Shown: positions 25,001 to 35,257 of the stretch, in pieces
Layout: every line of letters begins with the position of its first letter
Numbering within the stretch: the first letter of the stretch is position 1
Assembly: GCA_963580455.1 (NCBI GenBank)
Contig: OY756965.1
Span: 26,448,902-26,512,901, forward strand
Reading direction: 5' to 3'
Source of the DNA: Euonymus europaeus
Lineage: Eukaryota > Streptophyta > Magnoliopsida > Celastrales > Celastraceae
DNA length: 64,000 nt
Translations under genes and position numbers: made by a program
The notes under the pieces: generated by a model
What the model saw: only the letters and a program-made list of their open reading frames with translations
Told to the model about the DNA's origin: nothing
The model's database searches: none

Positions 25001-27027
25001 AACACAACTTCTGTTAAGTCTACATATGAATGCTATAATTCTAAACAATCAATATATCTAAGAAATCAACAATCAAAAAAAAAGGAAATTTAAAAAGAAA
25101 AACTAATGCTCAACCAATGTAGCATATGGCATTCAACCAGCTTGTTACAATTTTGAACAGTGCTTCAAGTTGTATGGTGGCTGGAGAGGACATCTTGCAT
25201 TCCTACAAGTAAAACTTTCAATTCCCTCACCCACCCACCCACCCCACCACCAATATGAGGCCATTTTAGAAAAGAAAAAACTAAATTTTTTTTTGTAATG
25301 TCTTACCACTGCCATCACGAAATACTTGAGAGAAGCAGACATCTCCTGCTCGACGCATATGATCCTAAAATAAGAATACACAATATCAACATAAAAAACA
25401 AGTACCTCCATGAAATGAACTCCAACAAGAGTCTCAAGCACACAGACAGAGATAGGCATGCTTGGCAGAGGAAAGAGCGGAGGATTAGAATCAGAAAATC
25501 AATATCCCCTTCCCAGAAATATAAAGATTACCTTAAGGTCTTGCCAAGAAGCAGAAGAGGGTAAACCAGTCACCATCACTGCATGACAGCAATTACAAAT
25601 TAAAAAAGCCAAACAAGTGCATCCCAATAAATCCTACACTGCAAGAACATATATTGAGTACACACCACGATAATCAGATCGCCGGGAGACTCCACCGCGC
25701 CCACTGCGACTGCCGCCGTGACTGCTGCCATAGCTACCATGGCGATCTGATGAAGAATGTCCACGCCCACCATGAGCCAGTTCCACCTATACAATATACA
25801 GGAGATCGTCAAATACAGTATACATGTATGTTTTACCAACTAGTCATGAATGTTTCCATGCACGAGCAGCAATGAATTACAAAATTAACAGACCCGTAAG
25901 CGATGCCCATCAAATTCATAACCATCACGACCACGAATTGCATCTTCAGCATCCCGAGCCTCTTCAAACTGTGAATATCGCAGCAAATGACACATATAAT
26001 AACAGAAATTTAATGTAAAACTTATAATTAAAAAAGAAATTCAAGACTCACCTCGACGAATGCATAACCAGGGGGTCTTGGTGGGATCTTTAGGTCAATG
26101 TGGGATATAGGTCCATACTGTAAAGACAAAAACGAAGAAATCTACGAAGTTCAAGTATAATTGCAGCATGGTTCATGCTTGTTCCAAGGCATCCCCACAC
26201 ACAAAAAAAGAGGGTATATTTAACCCTGCCTTAAACAACAAAAATCTCAATGCATGAATTTAAATGTCCACTTAGTTTAATTACAGAATGGTCGAAAAAA
26301 ATTGACAAATACAGCAGTCATCACTACTAGAAAGTTAGTTCTAAATATTTGGAGTTGGCTAAATGAACCCATAGCAAGTCATTTGGATTCCACTATATCT
26401 GCTCTTTCACTATTCAATCTGATTTTAAACAGCACTACACATGCAGGGTTTATGCAGATTTGGCAGCGACTTTGCAGCCCATAATTGGTATCCATTTCTT
26501 CACTCGAAACAGAAGTTCAATAGGAATCTCCCACTCTTGATCGAGAATTATCCCATAGGCTTAATTCAGGAAAAGCTGGACTACCTTATCTTCAACCTGG
26601 GTTACCCAAACCACTCAATCAAGAGAGATGCCACAGAAGAATAACAGTCCAGGTAGGCTTTCTGATTTAAGCATATTGAATCAAGGATTCCTTATTTATG
26701 CTCTTGAGAAAATCTCCATGGATACACAAACTAAGAAATCCACAGGCAAATTTAGATATCAATTTAGAGATTATAAAGAACATATAACTGCCACTTCAAT
26801 TATTGGTTTCCCTCAAAATTTAAGTGATTAAAGTTATCATTCGCTCAATTTCCAAAAAATAATAAAAATAATTCAAAAGATCAACGAACCAATTACATAC
26901 AATAACACATAAAACAGGAATTATAAGAAGCGCAGGTCACCTTGTAAAACAAATCCTCAACTTCCTTCTCGCGAATATCGCCTGGAAGATTCCCGACATA
27001 GAGAGTTCTGCTCGCACGGCTACTCAT
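22029..27027 (-). CDS. SR34: Serine/arginine-rich splicing factor SR34 (SF2/ASF subfamily)
   Basis: Nuclear splicing regulator. Exons on the minus strand: 27027-26941, 26117-26052, 25968-25894, 25786-25666, 25578-25532, 25364-25307, 24985-24936, 24800-24744, 24634-24513, 24432-24328, 22881-22848, 22260-22178, 22032-22029. Phases join to 302 aa, close to Arabidopsis SR34. RRM1 ([17 protein letters not shown]) is followed by a Gly/Ser-rich linker, then a pseudo-RRM with the diagnostic SWQDLKDH at 127-134, then an RS domain from about residue 190 with many RS dipeptides. The final exon supplies only G plus TGA. A 1.45-kb intron (22882-24327) interrupts the RS region. A 5'-UTR intron lies at 27033-27260. 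Long introns in this family are often alternatively spliced, so isoforms are likely. Confidence 0.95.
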
Positions 27028-27340
27028 CTTTGCTGCAAGATTTAAAGATTTGTGATATCTAACCCATCAAACCCATACATAGTAATTGAAGACAACGGAA
27101 AAACCGAAGACGATATGATAAAAAAAAACCCTAACACAATCTGAGCTAGAAAAAAGAAGATTAAAACACTCCAACGAACATAAAATCAGACAGAGGTTCG
27201 TCGACGCAAATTACCAAACCAACGAAGAAGAAACCAAACAGAAAGTCGATTAAGGTTTACCTGGATCAAAATGTCGTTAAGACCTTGGCTTCGATGGAAT
27301 TGAGGGATCGTTTCGAGGCGCAGGAGTAGCGCTGAGGGAA

Positions 27341-27356
27341 ATAGGGTTTTTATATA
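27341..27356 (-). promoter_or_regulatory. Telobox-like motif and TATA box upstream of SR34
   Basis: On the minus strand TATATAAAAA is followed immediately by AAACCCTAT, a telobox-like motif common in promoters of plant RNA-processing and translation genes. It lies about 80 bp upstream of the 5'-UTR intron donor at 27260. Confidence 0.45.
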
Positions 27357-27654
27357 CAAGATAATAATTCCCTTTAAGATTAGGTAAGGGCAACTTTGGT
27401 AAAAACGACACGGGAGTTGCCAGTATACATGTTCCTGTTATATTTTAAACTCAAGTTCAAACGACGCCGTATGTTCGTTTTGAATTTTTTAAAACAACGC
27501 TGTTTTCGTCGAAGATCAGAGCATAATGTTATGTTAGAGATACTCTCACACACTCTCAGTTTTTACATTTTAGTATAGCAAGTTAGCAATTTTATTGACA
27601 TGCGAGTATGGTGGCAGCTAGGGCTAGAAGCCTAGAAGTGACGGGAGGAGAGAG

Positions 27655-28671
27655 ATGTCAAGAGAAGAAGCATTGATCGCCTACAAAGCGTTGCTTAAAG
27701 CGACTCATAAATCGTTTGCCAGCGACAGTTTGATGTTAAACGCATCGGCGTAGGAGGTCAAGAAGAAATTTGAGGAGAGCCGTCACGAGACATACGACGT
27801 CGAGATCCAAAGACTCCCCTAAAGAGGCGCGCGAGGCCTCGCAATTTTTCTCCACTATGATCGTCCAAGCGAAACTCAACGAACGAGGAGGCTATGGTAC
27901 TTTCGAAATTCTAATTTAGGCTGTGCTTGAGAGGTGTTGGGAGTGATTGGGTTAGGAGGGGTTGGGTCACAATTTTTGCTGCGGCCTGTTGCAGTGCCTA
28001 GTTCTGTTATTTCGTTCTGCACGTTACATGTTTGTCAAATTGTTTTTACGTAGAAAAAGTGGATATTGATTTTCTTTCTGAAGGTTCCCAAACATTTGTG
28101 GTTCAATGCGTGAATCCTGAAGATACATTAATTGGAAATAGTGGAGGATTTTAATTGGTTGTTCTGATTTGCATCCAAAATCATTGGCAAAACGTAAATG
28201 AGTTGAAATCATGTGCTTGAAAGCTCTAGGCAATTAGTAGCAAGCTGATTTCAGGTATTTCTTAGACCTATATGTTCGAGATAAAAAGTATGAACACCCA
28301 CTGTGGAAGAGAAATCTCAACTTTGATCCATAACTGAATCAATGCCCTCGTTACTTATAACTGGTATTGTTGCGATCACCCATATTCACTGGGAAACAGC
28401 TTGGGAAAATGGTTTCATATTTAACATTCTTGATCCACTAATGTCTTTTTAATTATTTGATCTTGGAATCCACTGTGTTACATAAACTTTGCGTAAACTA
28501 AAGCCCAAGAATGGTTTCAGCTTTTGAACTTTATCAGCAATAATCTACGAATGAAACCTCACTTTGTTTTGCCATACTGGTTTGGCTGGTGCAGAAGTAA
28601 AGCCAGTTAAGGAGCATGCAGGAGCAACCCTTGAAATTCCTTCTGAAGATGTTCTTCGAAAGTCCGCATAA
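27655..28671 (+). pseudogene. MZM1: Mitochondrial zinc maintenance protein 1 (MZM1, LYR-type assembly factor), broken copy
   Basis: Exon 1 (27655-27896) begins MSREEALIAYKALLKATHKS, and exon 2 (28595-28671) ends in [14 protein letters not shown]. The intron 27897-28594 is GT-AG and its phases match (G/AA). MZM1 proteins are about 100-110 aa LYR-family mitochondrial factors that assist Rieske/complex III assembly. Here exon 1 has an in-frame TAG at 27751-27753 (after LMLNASA) and a 1-nt frameshift near 27821, after EIQRL. Beyond the shift the expected EAREASQFFSTMIVQAKLN frame resumes. Exon 2 and both splice sites are intact, so the damage looks recent. It lies head-to-head with SR34, whose leader starts about 300 bp away. 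It could be a dead duplicate, or sequence error could explain one of the two lesions but hardly both. Confidence 0.85.
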
Positions 28672-29699
28672 GGAGAGGTAGTTTTTAGTTTGTACCTCTA
28701 TGCTGCACGGCTGAGGATAGCCTCGAATCGAAAGTCCGTATAAAGACTCTTGTTTCTTTGTTGACAGCCATGCTTGTTTTGATTGACCTGTCTTGAAGTT
28801 CCAAATCTCATACGAATGATTATGTAACCTGTACTACAATTGCAATTTGGATTATTCCCCAGCATTGTGTTTTTGAGTAATTATTTATGTGGCCAAAGCC
28901 ATTAGAAATAGAATACAAGCTTGCAATGTTCTTCCACAAGCAATTGACTGATGTATACATCCTGCTATTGAACTAGTTCTGATCGATTTCTGCATGGTTC
29001 TCCACAATTTTACCACCACTATCCCATTACACTAAATTATGGATAGAGTATCTATCATTCATACATATTCGGGCTTCATTTGCCGTCATCTTTAGACAAA
29101 TAAACTGGAGGTCGCCGAAAAAGAGGAGGAAAGTGATATTAGGGCATGATTGAGACACGATTATAGAGAGTCGCATGTTGCCAATTTGACATAAACACCC
29201 GTACGTGTTGGAAATAGCAAGTGTGTCGAGTGAGAATCAGTCTACAGCTCGAGAAGAAATTGTCCCACCTAGGATTGAGTCCAATTAGATTGTGGAATAA
29301 ATTTTCGTCTCCGTGGTTCGAACTCTTTACCTACATTAAGGGAGAGAGCTAGTGGTGTAGTCATAGTGGATTGGGTTGTGTAATTGGTGGGCTTGTTGGT
29401 GGGAGTAGACTTAGTGGAGGTGCTAGTGGCCGGGGTGCCGGGGTGCCGATTGTAAACTCGAAAGAGGTTATTCTGACTTTTGATGATACTCTCTCTCACG
29501 CGGCATGATATTTGAAGGATCTTTAACCCATTTCATGGTCTAATGTGTTGGCTTGTTAAATCCGATAATCTAATAACCCTCAAAAGGGTTATAGATCGAG
29601 TCCCTTGCGAGGTAAAAAATACCAGCTTAGGATTAAACTCGTCCAATAGCCCAAAACCTCGTTCGATATACACCCATACAGAATATATTGGGCTGTGAT
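28672..29699. other. Intergenic, no gene recognised
   Basis: The 3' flank of the MZM1 copy and AT-rich spacer. A GGTGCCGGGGTGCC-type short repeat occurs near 29436-29450. No exon structure is visible. Confidence 0.45.
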
Positions 29700-30135
29700 G
29701 CTTTTATATGTTGTGATAATACTAAAAGTAACGACTATTATACTTGGTACCTATGTCTTGGAACATAAATGAGTCATTAAGGAAAACAAGTCTCTTCACC
29801 AAATAAGGACTCCCCTTCAAATGAGTTCTTTTACCAACAAGAACTCTCTCACTCACTATTAAGGGTAATTTCCTATTCTAACAGGAAGTCTTCTCAAGCA
29901 AGAATTTGACTCCGAATAGAAGGAGAGCTCCACCTTTATAAATAAAAAAGGGATCTCCATCAGGTAAACGGACATTCTATAGTCTAATACACAACTTCTA
30001 GAGCATCGAGCTACGTACATTAAGGGACTTATACATTTACATCTGACTTGAGCGTTGGAGCCCCCAATGCCCGAGAACAACCTTTGGCCGGCTTTTAGCT
30101 CACGTTTGCAATTGTTGAAAGAACAATATCAACCG
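29700..30135 (+). mobile_element. Possible gypsy-type LTR remnant
   Basis: A segment with CTTTATAAATAAAAAAGG (TATA-like, about 29933-29951) and, about 100 bp on, ACTTGAGCGTTGGAGCCCCC (30046-30065). This arrangement recalls the promoter and 3' half of many plant gypsy LTRs. The ends and a target duplication could not be defined. Confidence 0.35.
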
Positions 30136-31249
30136 AGAAAAACTAGTTCAACCATATCTTACGTCATCCAAACCGAGCGGATTTTTGACGTTATAATGTT
30201 GAATTAACAACCGGACATAACTTTTCATATTTGACCCGGTCCATGGTAGCTAAGGCCTATGGTTACACGCTTGAAAAGAAAAAAGTTATGGTAGGCCTAT
30301 TTGTAATCCACACTTTATCAGCCACCCTAAAACTAAAAAATCTCGTTTCCTATGACTAACTAGAACCCATTTGTCTGTTTTTTCAAAAAACCTCAGATAC
30401 ACCCCCACAATGAGAAAAAACATAGCATACAAAGCTAAATTATGCCAGAAAATATACCTTATTATCATCCAACATCACCCTTTGATTTCTTAAATCGATT
30501 AACAAAATTAAAGGGAAATGCTCAAATATGTACCTCTCGAACTGGAGATTTGGATATAAGAGAAGCTGCTTCAATTAGGAAGACGGATCATGTTTTAGAG
30601 AAGTTGTTGTTAGAGAGATATTGGTTAACGGGAAGGCGACATGGACCAGAGTAACCTTTCCTTTCCCACAACTTTCAGGTTTTCTGGATCTGGTTTGCCT
30701 CCCCATCGCTTTATCGATAACTGAAGAGAAAGAAAATTAAGACAAAAAAGTTTTTAGGATGTAATCGATAAAATGTGTACTACAAATAACACTATTAAAA
30801 AATTATTGGATAAAAGACGAGAGAGACTACCGTCCAGTTTAACTGGGGCGGTAGCCCATGTACAGGGTGGCTAGGTTGAGTTCCGTCCATCGACTGCGTC
30901 GTCATCAAATCAGTCATTTGGGACTTTCATTGATTTCGATTCTTTATGGGCAAAAAAATCTTGGCGACCAAAGGTCAAATTAGCCAACAGTAATCACATC
31001 GTAATCATATCCCTCCACCACATTTTTTGTTTTTCTTGGAAGTGATTACCATATTTTCCAAATACGAATCCCACACACCTATCTTGACGTGACTACTCAA
31101 ACCGGAACCCGCCTCATCCCTGACCCGGTCGTCGGAGATAGGTTCTGGATACAGTCCTTCTTTACCGTAGAACGTATTCGAAGTACCAAATTTGAAACTG
31201 TTGTTAATTTGAGTGTGGATTTGAATTTTGAATTTGAGTCTTCAAGGAG
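30136..31249. other. Intergenic and UXS upstream region
   Basis: No gene or RNA seen. The last few hundred bases should contain the UXS promoter and leader, but no convincing TATA box stands out. Confidence 0.45.
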
Positions 31250-34228
31250 ATGGGATCGGAGTTGATACACAGAGGTCACGAGGAGGCCCAGCCGGCAGCG
31301 GACGGCTACTCGCCGAAGCTACAGAAGCCGTGGCTCTTGGTAGTTCGTCCGATTCGTTACTTGCTTCGCGAGCAGAGGCTGATCTTCATCCTCGTTGGCA
31401 TTGCATTAGCAACTGTTTTCTTCACACTCCTTCCGGATTCCTCTCACGGTACGTACGGGCACGAAAGTTATGTGCCGATCTCGGACTCCATCGCTTACTC
31501 AAGGCGTGACTCGTACCGGCTGCCGAACAAGCCGTACGAGCAGCACCGGATGTTGGTGCACTCAAGCGGGAAGCTGCCTCTGGGGCTTAAGCCGAAGGGG
31601 CTGCGGATCGTCGTCACCGGTGGGGCAGGGTTCGTCGGTTCGCACCTTGTGGACCGTCTGATTGCGAGGGGCGATAGCGTGATTGTTGTGGACAATTTCT
31701 TCACTGGGAGGAAAGAGAACGTCATGCATCATTTCCCTAACCCGAGATTCGAGCTCATCCGACACGACGTCGTTGAGCCCCTTTTGCTCGAGGTTGACCA
31801 GATCTATCACCTCGCTTGCCCTGCATCCCCTGTTCATTACAAATTCAACCCCGTCAAGACTATCATATCCTTCGCAATCTCTTTTTTTTTTTTTGCTCTT
31901 TATGAATTTGGTTTGTCTTTTAAAATTTTGTCAATTATTCTTTAATTCACAATTGCACAAGACAAATGTGGTGGGTACATTGAACATGTTGGGAGTTGGG
32001 ACTGGCGAAGAGAGTCGGTGCCCGGTTCTTGCTAACCAGCACTAGCGAGGTGTACGGTGATCCGCTCCAGCATCCACAGGTGGAGACTTACTGGGGCAAT
32101 GTTAACCCAATCGGTTAGTAACCAAAATTTTCCTTTTTGTTAAAGCAGCCAAGCAGGAGCACAATATGTGCCGGTTAATGGTTAATCTGAAATTTGGTTT
32201 TGAATTTAAAAGGGTGGAGGTTGAAAAGGCCGAATAGTAGAATGAGTTCCTGCACATGCCAGTCAAATTTGATAGCTAAATTGTGTAACAGGCGTCCGAA
32301 GCTGTTACGATGAGGGAAAGAGGACAGCTGAGACATTGACAATGGATTACCACAGAGGGGATGGTGTTGAGGTCTGTATTTTTAAATGAAAAATTATTAC
32401 TTTATAATAAATCTTGCTCAGCGCATAAATTAGAAAGGAAAAGGTACAATAAACGACTTCTTAATTGTTGCAGGTGAGGATAGCCAGAATTTTTAACACG
32501 TACGGGCCTCGCATGTGCATTGATGATGGCCGTGTCGTTAGTAATTTTGTTGCTCAGGTATTATTTACTTTTAATCACATTGTTTTTTCTATGGTCATGT
32601 GGGGAATAGGGAAGGAGAATAATCCCACTGTTAATAGTATTCCTTCCAAGGTAAGTTTTAATTATGGAAGTTAATTATAGTTAATTAATGATGACAATGC
32701 AGGCCTTGCGGAAGGAGCCGTTGACAGTTTATGGTGATGGCAAACAGACTAGGAGTTTTCAGTATGTTTCTGACTTGGTAAGGAGTTTTTATATTAGCTT
32801 TTATTCTATCTATTTTAATCTTATAGCAGGTTGCGTGTTAAGTTCTATATATATGCTTTACGTAGGTTGTTCTCTGTATGCAATTGCCATTTAATGCTTA
32901 AACGAGTTTTGTGTTTTTTTTTTTTAACTGGAGATTGCTTTTTGCACATATAAAGCATGAAAATAGCTAAAACAAGGATTTGGACTTCGGCGACCTGCCC
33001 AGAATAAGACTTGACTAGACCATCTACTCTAATATTCTCATGCACTGAAAGGGTTAATTTAAATTATGAAAGCTTCAACTTGGTAAATTGTGGTAAGGTT
33101 TTTGCACTGACAAACTGCTTTATTTTGCCTTAAAAGCACTGGATCTTGATAGTTTTAGGGACTAAGTGAGCAACCTCTCTCAGTTGCCCATTTGTAGGAG
33201 GGAGTTGCTATTTTTTGGTTTGATTTGCATTATTTCACAATCAATGAAGGTCCCAAACTTCCACTAGCCATGTATTGAACAGTTTGCATGTAAGTGAAAA
33301 TAGGATATTTGATCCTCTTTAAGCATTCAATTGTTATTTGATGGGATTTTTTTTCTTTTTTCTTTTTTCTTTTTCTGTTCTTGTGGGATTGGAAGGTTTT
33401 CCTGTGGCAGTAACAGAGGGTTCTTTTTGTTTCATTAATGGTGGGATCTGGTGAATTTGTTTTACCATCTAGGGAGGGTGTATCTGTATCGTCTTCTAGT
33501 TTCTTAATACTACCAATAGTAATGCATCCCCACCCAACCGCAGTTACATTATAGTTGCTGCTGTCAGAATTTCTAAGATAATGAAATGTATGTGTTGAAA
33601 ACAGGTTGAGGGTTTAATGCGCCTTATGGAAGGAGAACATGTGGGGCCTTTCAATCTTGGAAATCCTGGTGAATTCACCATGCTTGAACTTGCTCAGGTG
33701 AGTGTGTTTATTCCTGTAGTCAGATATTTCAAATTACTCTTTGCAGAAAGTACTGTTAAAGTTCTTTGAATAAAAAGGAAATTGTTGCAGACCTGGAAGT
33801 AAAACTGAATTTGAAGGATAATCCTGTGAAAATCAGAAACAGGGAAAGAAATCAGAAAGTAGTGCAAAAGGAACCGTTATATGCATTCTCAATAGACAGT
33901 TCGGGCCCTTGAGGAAAAAATCTTTAACTTCACAATTTGAGGTCTGGTTTTGATTATCATATATCTAGTTGGTATATTCACTTGTTGTTTTGGTCCGGGG
34001 CAGGTGGTCCAGGAAACAATTGACCCCAACGCAAAGATTGAATTCAGACCCAATTCAGAGGATGACCCACATAAGAGGAAACCTGATATCAAAAGGGCTA
34101 AAGGTCTACTTGGTTGGGAACCCAAGGTGTCTCTTCGGAAGGGTCTACCTCTAATGGTTTCAGACTTCAGGCAACGCATCTTTGGTGACCACAAGGAAGG
34201 TAGCACAACCCCCACCGTGTCGTCCTAA
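31250..34228 (+). pseudogene. UXS: UDP-glucuronic acid decarboxylase (UXS, membrane-anchored type), frameshifted by a 7-bp duplication
   Basis: UXS converts UDP-glucuronate to UDP-xylose for cell-wall glycans, in the Golgi lumen for anchored forms. Exons: 31250-31864, 31959-32113, 32292-32371, 32474-32557, 32703-32777, 33605-33697, 34004-34228. An N-terminal cytosolic stretch is followed by a TM segment (about residues 44-61), the NAD-binding TGGAGFVG (123-130) and the catalytic YDEGK (Tyr/Lys) in exon 3. The C-terminus RKPDIKRAKGLLGWEPKVSL is typical. In exon 2 GTTGGGA occurs twice in tandem (31988-31994, 31995-32001). This throws the frame so that it stops at about 32045. With one copy the gene would give 439 aa, the normal length. 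Intron 1 is AT-AC (see findings). Everything else is intact, so this is either a very recent null allele, a young pseudogene or an assembly error. Confidence 0.85.
31865..31958 (+). other. U12-type AT-AC intron in UXS
   Basis: The intron starts ATATCCTT directly after PVKTI and ends TTGCAC before KTNVVGTL. TTCTTTAAT (31938-31946), a U12 branch-site match, lies 13 nt before the end. No GT-AG alternative restores the conserved protein junction. Confidence 0.85.
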
Positions 34229-35257
34229 GTGTGTGTTGCTTATACATAGAAGGAGAAAATGTGAGAGTTTTTTAACACATTAGTTTTCTTCCCACAAGCA
34301 GTGCAGCTGTGGGAACAGCAGTAGCAGCAATTGCATCTCATATGTTATTTTCAGTCATCTTCAGAATTCAATAAACAGAGAATAGTTGATTCCTTAAAAG
34401 TTTACTTTATACCTATTTTTTTCAAGCCATTAATTTTTATTTTATGGTAATGATAATATAGGCTGTTTTTGCAGTACCATGTATGTAGTTTACCATATAC
34501 CAAATGAGCTTCCACTTGCTTGAAATGAATGAATGCTGTTGGTGTTGTATCGTCGATTACGCCATCTGAGCTAATAGCATTTACATGTACAATTAATTGG
34601 TTTTAATAGCAACTTCACTATTGGGCCAGTTGCTTTACATATTTTAGTGGGCTTAGCTCATAAAACAAGTTGGGTTAGGCCTGTGATTCATGGGCTTTAA
34701 TAGCAGCTTCACTCGTGGATTGTGAGAATATATATTTTTATTGATGTGAGTATGTTAAGAGATATATTATATCGATATGAGTTATATGACTGTATTGATA
34801 GACGTATTTTAATGATATGATGTGATGAATTTTTTTATGTAATAAAAATGAGATCAAATCGAAAAAACGAGAAATAATACCATAGCAATTGCTTTTTTAT
34901 CCTTTGTCCTTGGTCCATGTATTCACTAGTTCTCGATTGACGGTCAGGATTGAAGCCAGATCTTCACATTACCACGAAATTTATTCAAAAGAAGGATTTT
35001 CGCTATTATAGATTTCTGTTGTTGGCATTACTATTCTACCCTGCTTTTCAGTGCCAGAAACCCTTGCGTCGCTTAACATTTTTAGGGTTAAATTAGTAAA
35101 AGCATAATATCCTAACCTCTCCCACTCGCCATAATTGCCGTCCAAGTAACCACTATGTCCCGCCACAAGAAGGAAAAAAACAACTCTGTCCCCTCCAAAT
35201 CTATTTTTCCTAGATACTCTCCTTTCAGTCCACCGATCCTCATCCTCTTTTTGCAAA
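34229..35257. other. Intergenic between UXS and SEC15B
   Basis: UXS 3' UTR (AATAAA near 34368), then AT-rich spacer and the SEC15B leader. No gene or repeat recognised. Confidence 0.5.

Noticed and set aside
29310..29335. GGTTCGAACTC resembling a polymerase III B-box
   Set aside because: No A-box at the right distance and no cloverleaf. An 11-bp match can occur by chance.
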